Shown: positions 53,692 to 63,932 of the stretch, piece after piece
How the letters are laid out: the number at the start of each line of letters is the position of its first letter
Position numbering within the stretch: position 1 is the first letter of the stretch
Assembly (NCBI GenBank): GCA_938075305.1
Contig: CALJGV010000009.1
Coordinates: 38,096-102,095, forward strand
Source of the DNA: an uncultured bacterium
Lineage (GTDB): Bacteria; Planctomycetota; UBA1135; GCA-002686595
Direction of reading: 5' to 3'
Length of the DNA: 64,000 nucleotides
Notes under the pieces: generated by a model
The model's database searches: none
What the model saw: only the letters and a program-made list of their open reading frames with translations
Told to the model about the DNA's origin: nothing
Position numbers and translations under genes: made by a program

Positions 53692-55162
53692 GCTCGGCCC
53701 CGCTCGCTTGATCCTCGCCTGCGTCGTCCTCGGCGTCGCCGCGGGCTGCCGCTCCACGCCGGAGCCTGCCGCTGACTCGGTGGAGATCGCCCTCCCTGCG
53801 ACCCTGAGCGCTCCGACCGCCGAGGGCGTAGAGGTCGGGGCCGAGCCCTGGTGGAGGACCTTCGGCGACGAGAGCCTCGACCGGGCGGTGGACCGGGTCC
53901 TCGACGGGAACTTCGAGCTCCGCCAGGCCTGGTCCAGGCTACGCCAGAGCGAGGCCGGCGCCCGCGCCGCGGGGGCGCCTCGGATCCCCTCCCTCGACGC
54001 CACCGCCGCGGCGCGGTACCAGGAGATCGACCAGAGCGGCAACGGCGGCTTCAACATCCCCATTCGGACCGGAGAGACCTACTCCCTGGGCCTCTCGCTC
54101 GGCTACGAGGTCGACCTGTTCGGCCGCATCGACAGCACCCTGAAGGCCGCTCGGCTGGAGGAGGCCGCGACGGCCGCCGACGTCCGCGCCACGGGGCTGG
54201 CCCTCAGCGGACGCGCCGTGGACGCGTGGCTCACCATCGTCGAGAGGAGCGCCCTCACGGACCTCGTGGGCGAGCAGGTCCGCGCGGGCGAGCAGCTCCT
54301 CGAGCTCACCGAGGCCCGCTTCGCCACCGCCGGCACGGGCTCGGCTCTTGACGTCCTGCAGCAGCGCCGCCAGCTGGAGGGCACGCGAGCTGAGCTGCCG
54401 CTGCTCGCCGGAGAGGCGGAGCGCGCGCGCTACCAGCTCGCGGTCCTCACCGGCGAAGCGCCGGCAGATCAAGCGGCGGACGCCCCGCGCCAGCTCCCCG
54501 CCCTGCCCCCGCTCCCCGTCCTCGACGTCCCCTCGGCCCTGCTGACCCGCCGACCGGACGTGGTCGCCGCGGGCCTTCGCGTGGAGAGCGCCGACGCCTC
54601 CGTCGCCGCGGCCATCGCCGCGCGCTACCCCCGCCTCGACCTCTCGGCCGCCTACAACTTCGACGCCAACGAGCTCGCCGACATCTTCGACCGGACGATC
54701 TCGTCCATCGCCGCCAACGTGGTCGGGCCCATCGTCGACGGCGGCGCCCGCCGCGCCGAGGTGGACCGGCAGCGCGCGGTTCTCGAGGGCGCCATCGACA
54801 GCCTGAACCAGTCCATCCTCGCGGCCCTCCAGGAGGTCGAGGACGCCCTCTCCCTGGAGCGTCGCGGCCTCGAGCGGATCGCGGTCCTCGAGCTCCAGGA
54901 GACCCTCGCCGCCGAGGAGCTGATCCAGGCCCGCCTGCGCTACGCGGGCGGGGTGGAGAGCTACCTCGAGGTCCTTGCCGCGGTCCAGACCGAGCAGGCC
55001 CTCCAGCGCCTCCTGATCACCGAGCGCGCCGGCGTCCTCCGGGCCCGCGCCCAGCTCCTCCGCGCCCTCGGCGGCTCCTGGACGGACGCCCTCGAGGACC
55101 CCATGGCAAGCGCCACCCCCATCGAACCGAACGACACCGCCCCCACCCCTGGCGCTCGCTGA
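53684..55162 (+). CDS. RND outer-membrane factor lipoprotein (NodT family)
   Basis: Lipobox GVAAGCRST; PWWRTFGDESLDRAVDRVLDGNFELRQAWSRLRQSEA; PSALLTRRPDVVAAGLRVESADASVAAAIAARYP; start ATG 53684 overlaps the marR end by 8 nt. Confidence 0.92.
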   Translation: MNELGPARLILACVVLGVAAGCRSTPEPAADSVEIALPATLSAPTAEGVEVGAEPWWRTFGDESLDRAVDRVLDGNFELRQAWSRLRQSEAGARAAGAPRIPSLDATAAARYQEIDQSGNGGFNIPIRTGETYSLGLSLGYEVDLFGRIDSTLKAARLEEAATAADVRATGLALSGRAVDAWLTIVERSALTDLVGEQVRAGEQLLELTEARFATAGTGSALDVLQQRRQLEGTRAELPLLAGEAERARYQLAVLTGEAPADQAADAPRQLPALPPLPVLDVPSALLTRRPDVVAAGLRVESADASVAAAIAARYPRLDLSAAYNFDANELADIFDRTISSIAANVVGPIVDGGARRAEVDRQRAVLEGAIDSLNQSILAALQEVEDALSLERRGLERIAVLELQETLAAEELIQARLRYAGGVESYLEVLAAVQTEQALQRLLITERAGVLRARAQLLRALGGSWTDALEDPMASATPIEPNDTAPTPGAR

Positions 55163-55177
55163 GCCACGAATCTGCCC

Positions 55178-56365
55178 ATGGTCTCCCCCATCAAGGTCGT
55201 TGGAACCCTGCTCCGCTGGACGGCGCCCGTCGTCGTCATCGCCGGCGGCGCCCTGGTCGCCAAGGAGCTGATTGACCGGCGCGAGGCGCCGCCCAAGGTC
55301 GACCCGCCCCCCCGCGTTCTGCCCGTGGATGTGATCACGGTCGAGCGGCGGGACAACCCGGCGAGCCTGCAGGTCTTTGGGACCGTCCGCCCCCTGCGCA
55401 CCCTCGTCCTCCGGCCCACCGTCGGCGGCCCGGTCCAGGAGATCCACCCCGAGCTCCTGGAGGGCGGCCTCATCAGCCAGGGAGAGACCATCCTGCGGGT
55501 GGATCGCCGCGACTATCTCCTCGCCCTGGACGTGGCCAACTCCAACCTGGTCGCCGCCGAGGCCGACCTGGACATCGAGCTCGGGACCGCCGCGGTCGCC
55601 GAGCGGGAATGGAAGCTCCTCGAGGGTTCGATCGAGGTGACCGAGGCGGGCCGCAAGCTCGCGCTGCGCGAGCCGTACCTGGCCCGCCGCCGCTCCGAGG
55701 TGCAAGGCGCCCGCACCCGCGTGGCCCAGGCCCAGCTCGACCTCGAGCGCACGGAGATCAAGGCGCCCTTCGACGCGCTTGTGTTGAGCGAGAGCGTCGA
55801 GGTCGGCGGTCAGGCCGTGGTGGGCGCCGAGCTCGCGCGGATGGTGGACCGCTCCCGCTTCTTCGTGGAGGTCAGCGTGCCCGCCGAGCGGCTCGACCTG
55901 CTCCAGCCCGCGGGTGCGGCGGCGCGAGTCCTGCTCCCTGACGGGGAAAGGGATGGGACGCTCGAGCGAGTCCTGGGCGAGGTGGACCCCGAGGGGCGCA
56001 TGACGCGCCTGCAGGTCACCATCGCGGACCCGCTCGGCGCCGAGGGCGCCTCCGCCCTCCTGGGCGCCTACGCCGAGGTCCTCCTGCCCTGCCGCCCGAT
56101 CAAGGCCTCGATCTCCGTCCCCCGTGCGGCCCTGCGTGAGGGCGACACGGTCTGGGTGGCCGACGCCAACGACGAGCTCCAGATCCGCCAGGTCGACGTG
56201 GTCATGCGCCGCCCCGATGACGTGCTGGTCGTCGCCGGGCTCGAGGACGGTGAGCGCGTGATCACGAGCGCCGTTGCGGTGCCGCTCCCCGGACTCAAGC
56301 TCGCCCCCCGGATCCGCGGCGCCGAGCAGGTGGGTGCCGGATCCCTGGAGGAGGCCGGCCGATGA
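55178..56365 (+). CDS. RND efflux periplasmic adaptor subunit
   Basis: VFGTVRPLRTLVLRPTVGGPVQEIHPELLEGGLISQGETILRVDRRDY; HlyD-like coiled coil and RTEIKAPFDALVLSESVEVGGQAVVGAELARM (read as LERTEIKAPFD). Confidence 0.92.
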   Translation: MVSPIKVVGTLLRWTAPVVVIAGGALVAKELIDRREAPPKVDPPPRVLPVDVITVERRDNPASLQVFGTVRPLRTLVLRPTVGGPVQEIHPELLEGGLISQGETILRVDRRDYLLALDVANSNLVAAEADLDIELGTAAVAEREWKLLEGSIEVTEAGRKLALREPYLARRRSEVQGARTRVAQAQLDLERTEIKAPFDALVLSESVEVGGQAVVGAELARMVDRSRFFVEVSVPAERLDLLQPAGAAARVLLPDGERDGTLERVLGEVDPEGRMTRLQVTIADPLGAEGASALLGAYAEVLLPCRPIKASISVPRAALREGDTVWVADANDELQIRQVDVVMRRPDDVLVVAGLEDGERVITSAVAVPLPGLKLAPRIRGAEQVGAGSLEEAGR

Positions 56366-59300
56366 GCGACGGGAAGGAACGCCCGCGCGGAGCCATCGCG
56401 TGGATGGCGAGCAACAGCATCGCCGCCAACCTCTCGATGCTCATCCTGGTCATCGGGGGCCTCATCTTCAGCACGCGGGTCACCCAGGAGACCTTCCCCG
56501 AGTTCAACCTCGACAGCATCACGGTCAGGGTCCCCTACCCCGGCGCGAGCCCCGAGGAGGTGGAGCAGGGCATCCTGCTCGCCGTCGAGGACCGGACCGC
56601 CGGGATCGTCGACGTCAAGAAGGTGTCGAGCCAGGCCCTGGAGGGCGTCGGGACGGTGACCCTGGAGCTCGTGACCGGCGCCGACCGCGGGCGCGTCCTG
56701 CAGGACGTGAAGAACGAGGTCGACCGGATCATCACGTTCCCCGCCGAGGCCGAGGAGCCGGTGGTCTCCATCGCGAACGCCGAGCGCACCGTGCTGAGCG
56801 TCATCGTGCACGGGGAGCTCTCTCCGTCCTCCCTGCGCCTGCTGGCGGAGCGCGTCCGCGACCGGCTCATCGCGCACCCCCAGATCACCCTCGCCGAGCT
56901 GGGCGCGGCGCGCGAGCACGAGATCGCCGTCGAGATCCCCCAGGAGCAGCTGCGGGCCTACGACCTGTCCCTGCCCGGCGTCGCCAACCGCATCCGCCAG
57001 GCAGCGCTCGAGCTCCCCGGCGGCGAGGTCAACACGGACGCGGGCGAGGTCCTCCTCAGGACCCAGGAGCGCCGCGAGCTCGCCAGCCAGTTCGCTGACC
57101 TGCCCCTGGTCACCACCGCCTCGGGCACGGTCCTGCGCGTACGCGACGTCGCCTCCGTCCAGGACGGTTTCAGCGAGGCGGACATCGAGGCCACCTTCAA
57201 CGGTGCCCCTGCCCTGGAGATCTTCGTGCGCCGGGTCGGCGGCGAGACGCCCATCGCCATCGCCTCGGCCACCCGAGAGGTCCTGGCCGAGCTCGCCGTC
57301 GAGCTGCCCGCAGGCGTCGGCCTCGAGGCCTGGAACGACCAGTCCGTCGCCTACAGCGAGCGGCTGGACCTGCTGGGCCGCAACGCCCTGCTCGGCCTCG
57401 GCCTGGTGCTGCTCCTGCTGGGCCTCTTCCTGCAGCCGCGCGTGGCCTTCTGGGTCACGGTGGGCATCCTCATCTCGGTGGTCGGTTCGTTCCTCGTGTT
57501 CCCCGCGACGAACGCCTCCATCAACATGGTGTCCCTCTTCGCGTTCATCGTGACCCTCGGCATCGTCGTGGACGACGCCATCATCGTGGGCGAGAACATC
57601 TTCGAGCGGCGACAGGCGGGTGAGCCGCCGCTGCAGGCGGCCATCGAGGGCGCCAAGGAGATGGCGACCCCGGTCGTCTTCGCGGTCCTGACGAACATCG
57701 CCGCCTTCATGCCCCTGTTCTTCGTGCCCGGGGCGAGCGGCAACATCTTCCGCCAGATCCCGGCGGTGGTCGTCTCGGTGTTCGCGATCTCCCTGATCGA
57801 GTCCCTGTTCATCCTCCCCGCCCACCTTGCCCACGCGCCGGAGCCGGGCCGGCTCATGCACCTCCTGGGCGCCCCGAACCGCGCGGTGGCGTGGCTCTTC
57901 GACCGCTTCAGCGAACGCCTCTACGCGCCCTTCGTGGGCTTCGCCCTGCACCAGCGCTACTTCATCCCCGCCGCGGGGCTCGCGATGCTGCTGATCACCG
58001 CCGGGGTCCTCGGCGGCGGCCTGATCCGGACGAGCTTCTTGCCCCGGGTCGACTCTGACCTGGCACAGGCCACCGCCCGGCTCCCGGTGGGCGTGCCCAT
58101 CGAGTCCACGCGCGAGGTCCAGCGGGTCCTCGAGGCGGCCGCGCGGGAGACCGAGGAGGCCCTTGGCGGCGACCTGATCAGCGGGATCTTCACCAAGATC
58201 GGCGGCATGGGCGGCTCCGCCAGTGAACTCTCCATCCAGGCCGCCCTGCGCCCCCCCGAGGATCGAGCCGTGGGCGGGATCGAGTTCAACAAGCGCTGGC
58301 GGCAGGTCGCGGGCGACGTCGTCGGCGTGGACGCGCTCTCGTTCAGCGGGCGCTCGTTCGGCCCGTCGGGCAAGGCCTTGGACGTCCAGCTGGCCGGCGA
58401 GGACCAGGCCGCGCTGGAGGCCGCGGCCCGGGAGATCGCCACCACCCTGCGCGGCTACTCCGGGGTGAGCGACGTGGACGACGGCACCGCGAGCGGCAAG
58501 CGCCAGCTGAGCTTCACCCTGACCGAGGCCGGTCGGAGCACGGGCCTCACCTCCAACGAGGTGGCGAGCCAGGTGCGCGCCGCCTTCTACGGCGCCGAGG
58601 CCCTGCGTCAGCAGCGCGGCCGCAACGAGGTCAAGGTGCTGGTCCGGCTCCCCAGGGAAGAGCGTGAGCGGCTGAGCACCGTGGAGAACCTGATCCTGCG
58701 CACACCGAGCGGCGGCGAGGTCCCCCTCTCCGTTGCCGCCGTCGTCGAAGAGGGCCGCAGCTACACGAGCATCGAGCGGCGCAGCGGTCAGCGGATCGTC
58801 GCCGTCTCGGGCGACGTGGACACGGAGGTGACCGACGCGGAGTCGATCCTCACGGCCCTGCAGGCGAACGAACTCCCGGAGATCCTCGCCCGCCACGGAG
58901 ACCTCGAGTACTCCCTGGAGGGCGAGCAGGAGAGCCAGCGCGAGTCCATCGCCGCTCTGGGCATCGGCCTGACCCTGGCCGTCTTCGCCATCTTCGCCAT
59001 GCTCGCGATCCCGCTGAAGAGCTACACCCTGCCCCTGGTGGTCCTCTCCGGAGCCCCCTTCGGCATCATCGGCGCGCTGCTCGGACACTTCGTGCTCGGC
59101 TACGGCTTTTCACTGATGTCCCTGTTCGGAATGATCGCCCTGACCGGCGTGGTCGTGAACGACAGCCTCATCCTGGTGGTGACGGCCAACCGCTACCGAG
59201 AGGCTGGTGTCCCAGCCTTCCAGGCCGTCCGCGACGCGTCGATCCGCCGCCTGCGACCGATCCTGCTCACCTCGCTCACGACCTCCATGGGCCTGCTGCC

Positions 59301-59517
59301 CATCATGCTGGAGACCTCGACCCAGGCGCGCTTCCTGGTGCCCATGGCCATCTCCCTGGGCTTCGGCGTCCTCTTCTCGACCCTGGTGATCCTGCTGCTG
59401 GTGCCGAGCCTCTACCTGATCCGTGAGGACGCCATCGCCATCCTGCGCGTGGCGCTGGGGCGCAAGCCCGAGGACGCTACCGGCGCCGAGCTCGAGGCCG
59501 CAAAGGGTCCCGCCTGA
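56362..59517 (+). CDS. RND family efflux transporter permease
   Basis: AIAWMASNSIAANLSMLILVIGGL; VPYPGASPEEVEQGILLAVEDRTAGI; GIVVDDAIIVGENIFERR; VVNDSLILVVTANRYRE. Confidence 0.95.
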   Translation: MSDGKERPRGAIAWMASNSIAANLSMLILVIGGLIFSTRVTQETFPEFNLDSITVRVPYPGASPEEVEQGILLAVEDRTAGIVDVKKVSSQALEGVGTVTLELVTGADRGRVLQDVKNEVDRIITFPAEAEEPVVSIANAERTVLSVIVHGELSPSSLRLLAERVRDRLIAHPQITLAELGAAREHEIAVEIPQEQLRAYDLSLPGVANRIRQAALELPGGEVNTDAGEVLLRTQERRELASQFADLPLVTTASGTVLRVRDVASVQDGFSEADIEATFNGAPALEIFVRRVGGETPIAIASATREVLAELAVELPAGVGLEAWNDQSVAYSERLDLLGRNALLGLGLVLLLLGLFLQPRVAFWVTVGILISVVGSFLVFPATNASINMVSLFAFIVTLGIVVDDAIIVGENIFERRQAGEPPLQAAIEGAKEMATPVVFAVLTNIAAFMPLFFVPGASGNIFRQIPAVVVSVFAISLIESLFILPAHLAHAPEPGRLMHLLGAPNRAVAWLFDRFSERLYAPFVGFALHQRYFIPAAGLAMLLITAGVLGGGLIRTSFLPRVDSDLAQATARLPVGVPIESTREVQRVLEAAARETEEALGGDLISGIFTKIGGMGGSASELSIQAALRPPEDRAVGGIEFNKRWRQVAGDVVGVDALSFSGRSFGPSGKALDVQLAGEDQAALEAAAREIATTLRGYSGVSDVDDGTASGKRQLSFTLTEAGRSTGLTSNEVASQVRAAFYGAEALRQQRGRNEVKVLVRLPREERERLSTVENLILRTPSGGEVPLSVAAVVEEGRSYTSIERRSGQRIVAVSGDVDTEVTDAESILTALQANELPEILARHGDLEYSLEGEQESQRESIAALGIGLTLAVFAIFAMLAIPLKSYTLPLVVLSGAPFGIIGALLGHFVLGYGFSLMSLFGMIALTGVVVNDSLILVVTANRYREAGVPAFQAVRDASIRRLRPILLTSLTTSMGLLPIMLETSTQARFLVPMAISLGFGVLFSTLVILLLVPSLYLIREDAIAILRVALGRKPEDATGAELEAAKGPA

Positions 59518-59523
59518 TCCCGA

Positions 59524-60768
59524 TCAGCGGCGCTTCTTCTTCGCCCGGGCCGAGGACTCCCAGCCAGCGAAGGGACCCCGATCTGGGGCCTGGAGCGCCT
59601 GAAGAATCATGGCCGTGGAGTACGACGCCGTACGCGGGAACACCCGGTCGTTCCAGGACCCGTCGTCATTGCGGGTGCTCCAGATCAGGCGGCGCAGCTC
59701 GGCGCGGTGCGCGTCACGCTCCGCCTCGGGCAGCTCCTCGATCGCCAATGCCACGTAGGTGTGCCCGAAGAAGAAGTAGTAGGGCGCGATGCCGTACTTG
59801 CCCACGTGGGTGCCCTGCTGGCTCTTGCGCACGAGCAGGTCGTCGTAGCCCTCGAAGAAGCCCACCACCGCCTTGCGCAGCTCGTCCGCGTCGCTGCGCC
59901 CGGCCTTGTAGAGGGCCAGCTCCGCGCAGGCCGAGCGGGCGGAAGAGCCCGGCATGAGCACCTCGCCCCGGGCCTTGCCCGAGTAGGCATAGCTGACCGC
60001 CTCGGTGCGGCAGGCTTCAAGGGCGTCCAGGGCGCGCTCGACCATGTCCTCGTCCACGTCGTGGCCCGCCTCCTTCGCGTCGAACAGGATCAGCAGCGTC
60101 GAGCCCGTCATGAACGGGCTCACCGCCCGGTCGTTGGCGTAGTTCCAGCCCCCCATGGCGGTCTGGTTCGCCTCGAGGCGCTTGATGAGCTCCTTGATGG
60201 AGCCCTTGATCTTGCTGCTCTTCTTGAGCTTGGAGGGCCCGACCTCGCGCAGGGTGAGGAAGAACTGAAGGGCGTACGCGTGGCCCCAGCCGCGCACGTC
60301 GTAGCCGCGCTTGGGCCCGATGGCCATGCCCTTGTCGCGCTTGATCATGTCGAGCACGAAGTCCGCCGAGCGCTCGACGGCCTCCTCCAGCGCCTCCGCG
60401 TCCTCGCCGCCCGCGCCCGCTCGCAGGAGCGTGTCGCAGACGATGGAGGTGCCCCCCACCCGATAGCCCGACGGGATGATGCCGCCCCGGACCCGGTACA
60501 CGCCCTCGTAGGGCCACTCGGCCGCGTCCTTGTCCCCGTAGAGCTCCGCGAGTCGCTCGCGCTCTCCCTCCTGCCACGACTCCAGCTCATCGTCGGGGAG
60601 CGTGCCCACCGGCCGGTCCGCCTCGTAGCTCTCCTGGCGCTCGAGGAGCAGCGCCACGGCGGCGTCGATGGCCTCGGTCAGCTGCTCTTCGGTCGGCCCC
60701 TCCTTCTCGGTCTCTTGTACAGGAGCGATGGCGAGGGTCAGGAGAGATAGGGTGGCGAGGAGGACCAT
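59524..60768 (-). CDS. Secreted prenyltransferase/squalene-oxidase-repeat protein (alpha/alpha toroid)
   Basis: Signal MVLLATLSLLTLAIAPVQ; repeated QTAMGGWNYAND, DDGSWNDRVFPRTASYSTAMILQAL; start ATG at 60768. Confidence 0.75.
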   Translation of the reverse strand: MVLLATLSLLTLAIAPVQETEKEGPTEEQLTEAIDAAVALLLERQESYEADRPVGTLPDDELESWQEGERERLAELYGDKDAAEWPYEGVYRVRGGIIPSGYRVGGTSIVCDTLLRAGAGGEDAEALEEAVERSADFVLDMIKRDKGMAIGPKRGYDVRGWGHAYALQFFLTLREVGPSKLKKSSKIKGSIKELIKRLEANQTAMGGWNYANDRAVSPFMTGSTLLILFDAKEAGHDVDEDMVERALDALEACRTEAVSYAYSGKARGEVLMPGSSARSACAELALYKAGRSDADELRKAVVGFFEGYDDLLVRKSQQGTHVGKYGIAPYYFFFGHTYVALAIEELPEAERDAHRAELRRLIWSTRNDDGSWNDRVFPRTASYSTAMILQALQAPDRGPFAGWESSARAKKKRR

Positions 60769-60811
60769 GGGAGCGTGGTTGGGAGGGGCCCGCGGTCGGT
60801 AGGCTCGGAAG

Positions 60812-61723
60812 ATGGAATCAGCCGACGGACGGGGCGTGGGCGCGGTGAAGGTCGCGCTCCTGACCATAGCGTCCGTGACCGCGTTCGCCGGGAACTCCGT
60901 CCTGTGCCGCCTGGCGCTGCTCGCGCCGGAGGAGGGCCCTGCTCCCATCGACCCCCTCTCGTTCACGGCGGTGCGCCTCGCGGCCGGGGCGCTGGCCCTC
61001 TCTCCCGTGCTCGTCGCCACCCGCGGCCAGTGGCGGGAGGCCGGCGCGAGCTGGGGCGGCGTGGCGGCGCTCTCGGCGTACGCCGTCGCCTTCAGCCTGA
61101 GCTACGTGACCCTGCCCGCGGGGATCGGCGCCCTGCTCCTCTTCGGGCTCGTGCAGATCACGATGGTGGGCGCCGGGCTCTTCACGGGGGAGCGGCTCGG
61201 CCTGGTCCGTGGCGCGGGCATGCTCACCGCCGCAGGCGGGGTGGTGCTCCTGGTGGCCCCGACCGGCGACGTCCTCGCCGGGACCGACGTGGACCCGCGC
61301 GGCGCCGTCCTGATGGCCGCCGCCGGCGTCGCCTGGGGCGCCTACAGCCTCGCGGGTCGCGGCCAGCCGCGCCCCGTACGGCTGACCGCCTTGAACTTCG
61401 CCCTCTGCCTCCCCCTGGCCGCCCTCCTGCTCGTCCTCTCGAGCCGCGAGTGGAGCCCCGAGGGGCTCCTGCTGGCCGCGGCCTCAGGGGCCATCACCTC
61501 AGGGGCGGGCTACGCCATCTGGTACGCGGCGCTCTCGGGGCACACGGCGACCTCTGCCGCCATCGTCCAGCTCACCGTCCCCGTGCTGGCCGCGGCGGGC
61601 GGCGTCGTCTGGCTGGACGAGGCGGTCACCCCGCGGAGCGTCGCCGCCACGGCGCTCGTGCTCGGCGGCGTGGCCGTCGCGCTCCTCGCCGGCGCCCGCC
61701 ACCGCGCCACCGCGCGACGCTGA
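60812..61723 (+). CDS. EamA/DMT-family transporter
   Basis: Ten-TM pattern; FAGNSVLCRLAL...SFTAVRLAAGALALSP; TAAIVQLTVPVLAAAGGVVWLDEAVTPRSVAATALVLGGVAVAL. Confidence 0.9.
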   Translation: MESADGRGVGAVKVALLTIASVTAFAGNSVLCRLALLAPEEGPAPIDPLSFTAVRLAAGALALSPVLVATRGQWREAGASWGGVAALSAYAVAFSLSYVTLPAGIGALLLFGLVQITMVGAGLFTGERLGLVRGAGMLTAAGGVVLLVAPTGDVLAGTDVDPRGAVLMAAAGVAWGAYSLAGRGQPRPVRLTALNFALCLPLAALLLVLSSREWSPEGLLLAAASGAITSGAGYAIWYAALSGHTATSAAIVQLTVPVLAAAGGVVWLDEAVTPRSVAATALVLGGVAVALLAGARHRATARR

Positions 61724-61748
61724 TCGGCACGCGCGGTCGCCGGAGCCG

Positions 61749-63932
61749 TCACGCCGCCGGACTCGCCTCGTCCGCGGCCTCTACCCTCGAGCGGTCCTCC
61801 ACGGGAGCCCGGAGGGTGGCGAAGAGCGCGATGAACGAGAGGAGCAGCGTGGCGAGCGGGATCGGCATGCGCCCGAGCGCGTCCACGGGCCCGTCCGAGG
61901 CGAGGTGCGCCTCCAGCTGCGCCTGGAACTCGGGCAGGGTCCGGAGCAGGCAGAGCGCGCCGACCGCTCGTGCGCTGTAGCTGGAGCAGTCCCGGCTCCC
62001 CCAGACGTGGGCGGTCTCCACGAGGTAAGCCTCGAGGGCGAGGAGGTCGATCCCCGCTCGGGAGCCGTCCGCGGGCGACCCGGGGACGCCCCACCGCGCC
62101 ATGGCCTCGACCGCGCTCGCCGTGGTGTCGATCCACCCGAAGTAGCTGGAGTCCTCCCACGCCACGCCGTCGGCGTCCCGCTCGTCTGCTTCGACGCTCC
62201 CCTTGAAGACGCCGCTGCGCCCGCCCTTGGTCCGCACCCAGGTGTCGAGCAGGGCCCGGTGCACGCGGTATGCCAGGGAGGGCACGCGCTTCGAGGCCTC
62301 CAGGAACTCCAGGGCGTCCGCGGCGTTCAGGTAGTCCGAGACAGCCCCGTGGCGGTCCGGCTCCGGCAGGTCCCTCAGGATCCGGGCGGCGAGCTCGGAA
62401 CGACCAGCCGCGACGATGCCGGCGAAGTCGGGGGTCTCGGCCACGAGCAGCGGCCGCCAGGTGCGCTCGAAGGGCTCCGGCCAGAACTCGATGCCGACCT
62501 TCCGGACCTCGTCCTCGCTACCCGGGCCGGTCCAGTGCACGGGGTTCGGCGCCATCCGCTCCGCGAGCTCCTGACGACGGTACAGCATCCGCGCGACGAC
62601 GCTCTCGTCGAAGCGCACCAGCTCCCGGAACCCGAGCAGCCCGATCAGCTCGTGGTCGTCCGAGTCGAAGTGCGAACGGCCCGGGACCTCGATGGAGCTC
62701 GAGCAGCCCTCCAGCTCGACGCGCAGCGCCTCGGGGAGCGCCTGGTCCGAGGCGCAGCCGGTCCCCAGCGCGCGGTCCAGGCGCAGCAGCGGGAGCAGGT
62801 ACAGGCGGTTGAGCTCCGCCCCCTCCCGGGCGAGCTGCTGATGCACCACCGACTCGAAGGCCGAGAGGTCTGGCAGGGGCTCCCCCGCCGCGTCCATCAT
62901 CCGGAGGGCCTGCCCGAAGGCGTCCCAGCGGCTCGAGTCCGCGAGCTGCTCGTCCTTGGCCTCACCGACCCAGCCGCGGACGTCCTCCGCGTCCGCCTCG
63001 ACCTCACCGAAGGTCGTCCAGAGCAAGCCGAACCCACCGACCGCGAGCGCCCAGAGCACCACGGCCCAGGCCACGGGCTTCCGGGAGCCGCTGCTCGCCG
63101 CCTTGCTGAGGCCGAGGCAGAGGCAGCCGGCCAGGAAGAGCACGGGGACGACGAGGAACGGAGCGAAGCGCTCCAGGGGCCCCGCGGAGCTGCTGCTCCC
63201 GGGCAGGACCATGAACTGCTGCGCCTGCATCGCGAAGATGGCGACGAACGAGAGGAAGCTGGCCATGAGCCGGCCGACCTGCTCGCGCGAGGCGAGCCCC
63301 TCCGCGGAGAGGCCGCGGAGCTGGGCGATGGCGGCCACCGCCGAGGCGAGGATGATGAGGACGAGGCCGTGCTCGAAGAAGCCGCCCGGGTCCAGCGCGA
63401 AGACCGAGGCCAGCAGCACCGCCGTGATCAGCGTCGGGACGAGGTTCCGCATCCACCAGGCACGGACCGCCCACGCCGCCTCGCGCTCGGCCGTGCGCTG
63501 CGCCCCGTCCCCGGACAGCCCGAGCTGCCCGCGGATGGCGTAGACGAGGGTCGCGGCGATCATCAGCAGCGTGAAGAACGGCATGGCCGCCAGCGCCGGG
63601 AGCGCCTTGAGGGTGAGCTTGGTGCCCGCCTTGGACGCCGCCGCCGTGCTCGCGCCGAGGACCGCCTTGCTCGCGCCCTTCGACAGCAGCATCGGCGGCA
63701 GGAGCCCCGCCGCCCAGCCGAGCCCGCCAGCGACCGCCGGCTCCGGCTGTCGCTCCATCCGCAGGGGCTCCGCGCCGCCCTCGGTGCCCTCAGCCTCGCG
63801 GATCCGCTCCCGGACCGCGGCGCCGAAGGCCTCCGGGTCGGACCGGTGCGGCGCCAGCGCCGCCTCCAGCTCGTCGGTGAGCGCGTCCCGCTCGCCGTCC
63901 AGCCAGTCGTCGATCTTCAGCCCGTCGCTCAT
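61749..63932 (-). CDS. Large multi-TM protein with cytoplasmic N-terminal segment (possible membrane partner of upstream sigma factor)
   Basis: 727 aa, several TMs in the N-terminal half and one near the C-terminus; overlaps the upstream CDS by ATGA. Confidence 0.7.
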   Translation of the reverse strand: MSDGLKIDDWLDGERDALTDELEAALAPHRSDPEAFGAAVRERIREAEGTEGGAEPLRMERQPEPAVAGGLGWAAGLLPPMLLSKGASKAVLGASTAAASKAGTKLTLKALPALAAMPFFTLLMIAATLVYAIRGQLGLSGDGAQRTAEREAAWAVRAWWMRNLVPTLITAVLLASVFALDPGGFFEHGLVLIILASAVAAIAQLRGLSAEGLASREQVGRLMASFLSFVAIFAMQAQQFMVLPGSSSSAGPLERFAPFLVVPVLFLAGCLCLGLSKAASSGSRKPVAWAVVLWALAVGGFGLLWTTFGEVEADAEDVRGWVGEAKDEQLADSSRWDAFGQALRMMDAAGEPLPDLSAFESVVHQQLAREGAELNRLYLLPLLRLDRALGTGCASDQALPEALRVELEGCSSSIEVPGRSHFDSDDHELIGLLGFRELVRFDESVVARMLYRRQELAERMAPNPVHWTGPGSEDEVRKVGIEFWPEPFERTWRPLLVAETPDFAGIVAAGRSELAARILRDLPEPDRHGAVSDYLNAADALEFLEASKRVPSLAYRVHRALLDTWVRTKGGRSGVFKGSVEADERDADGVAWEDSSYFGWIDTTASAVEAMARWGVPGSPADGSRAGIDLLALEAYLVETAHVWGSRDCSSYSARAVGALCLLRTLPEFQAQLEAHLASDGPVDALGRMPIPLATLLLSFIALFATLRAPVEDRSRVEAADEASPAA

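Noticed and set aside
53939-55705. 588-aa minus ORF opposite the second RND OMF/adaptor
   Set aside because: Shadow ORF; plus strand carries the intact NodT and HlyD signatures.
56068-59088. 1006-aa minus ORF
   Set aside because: Antisense to the RND permease; shadow-ORF composition.
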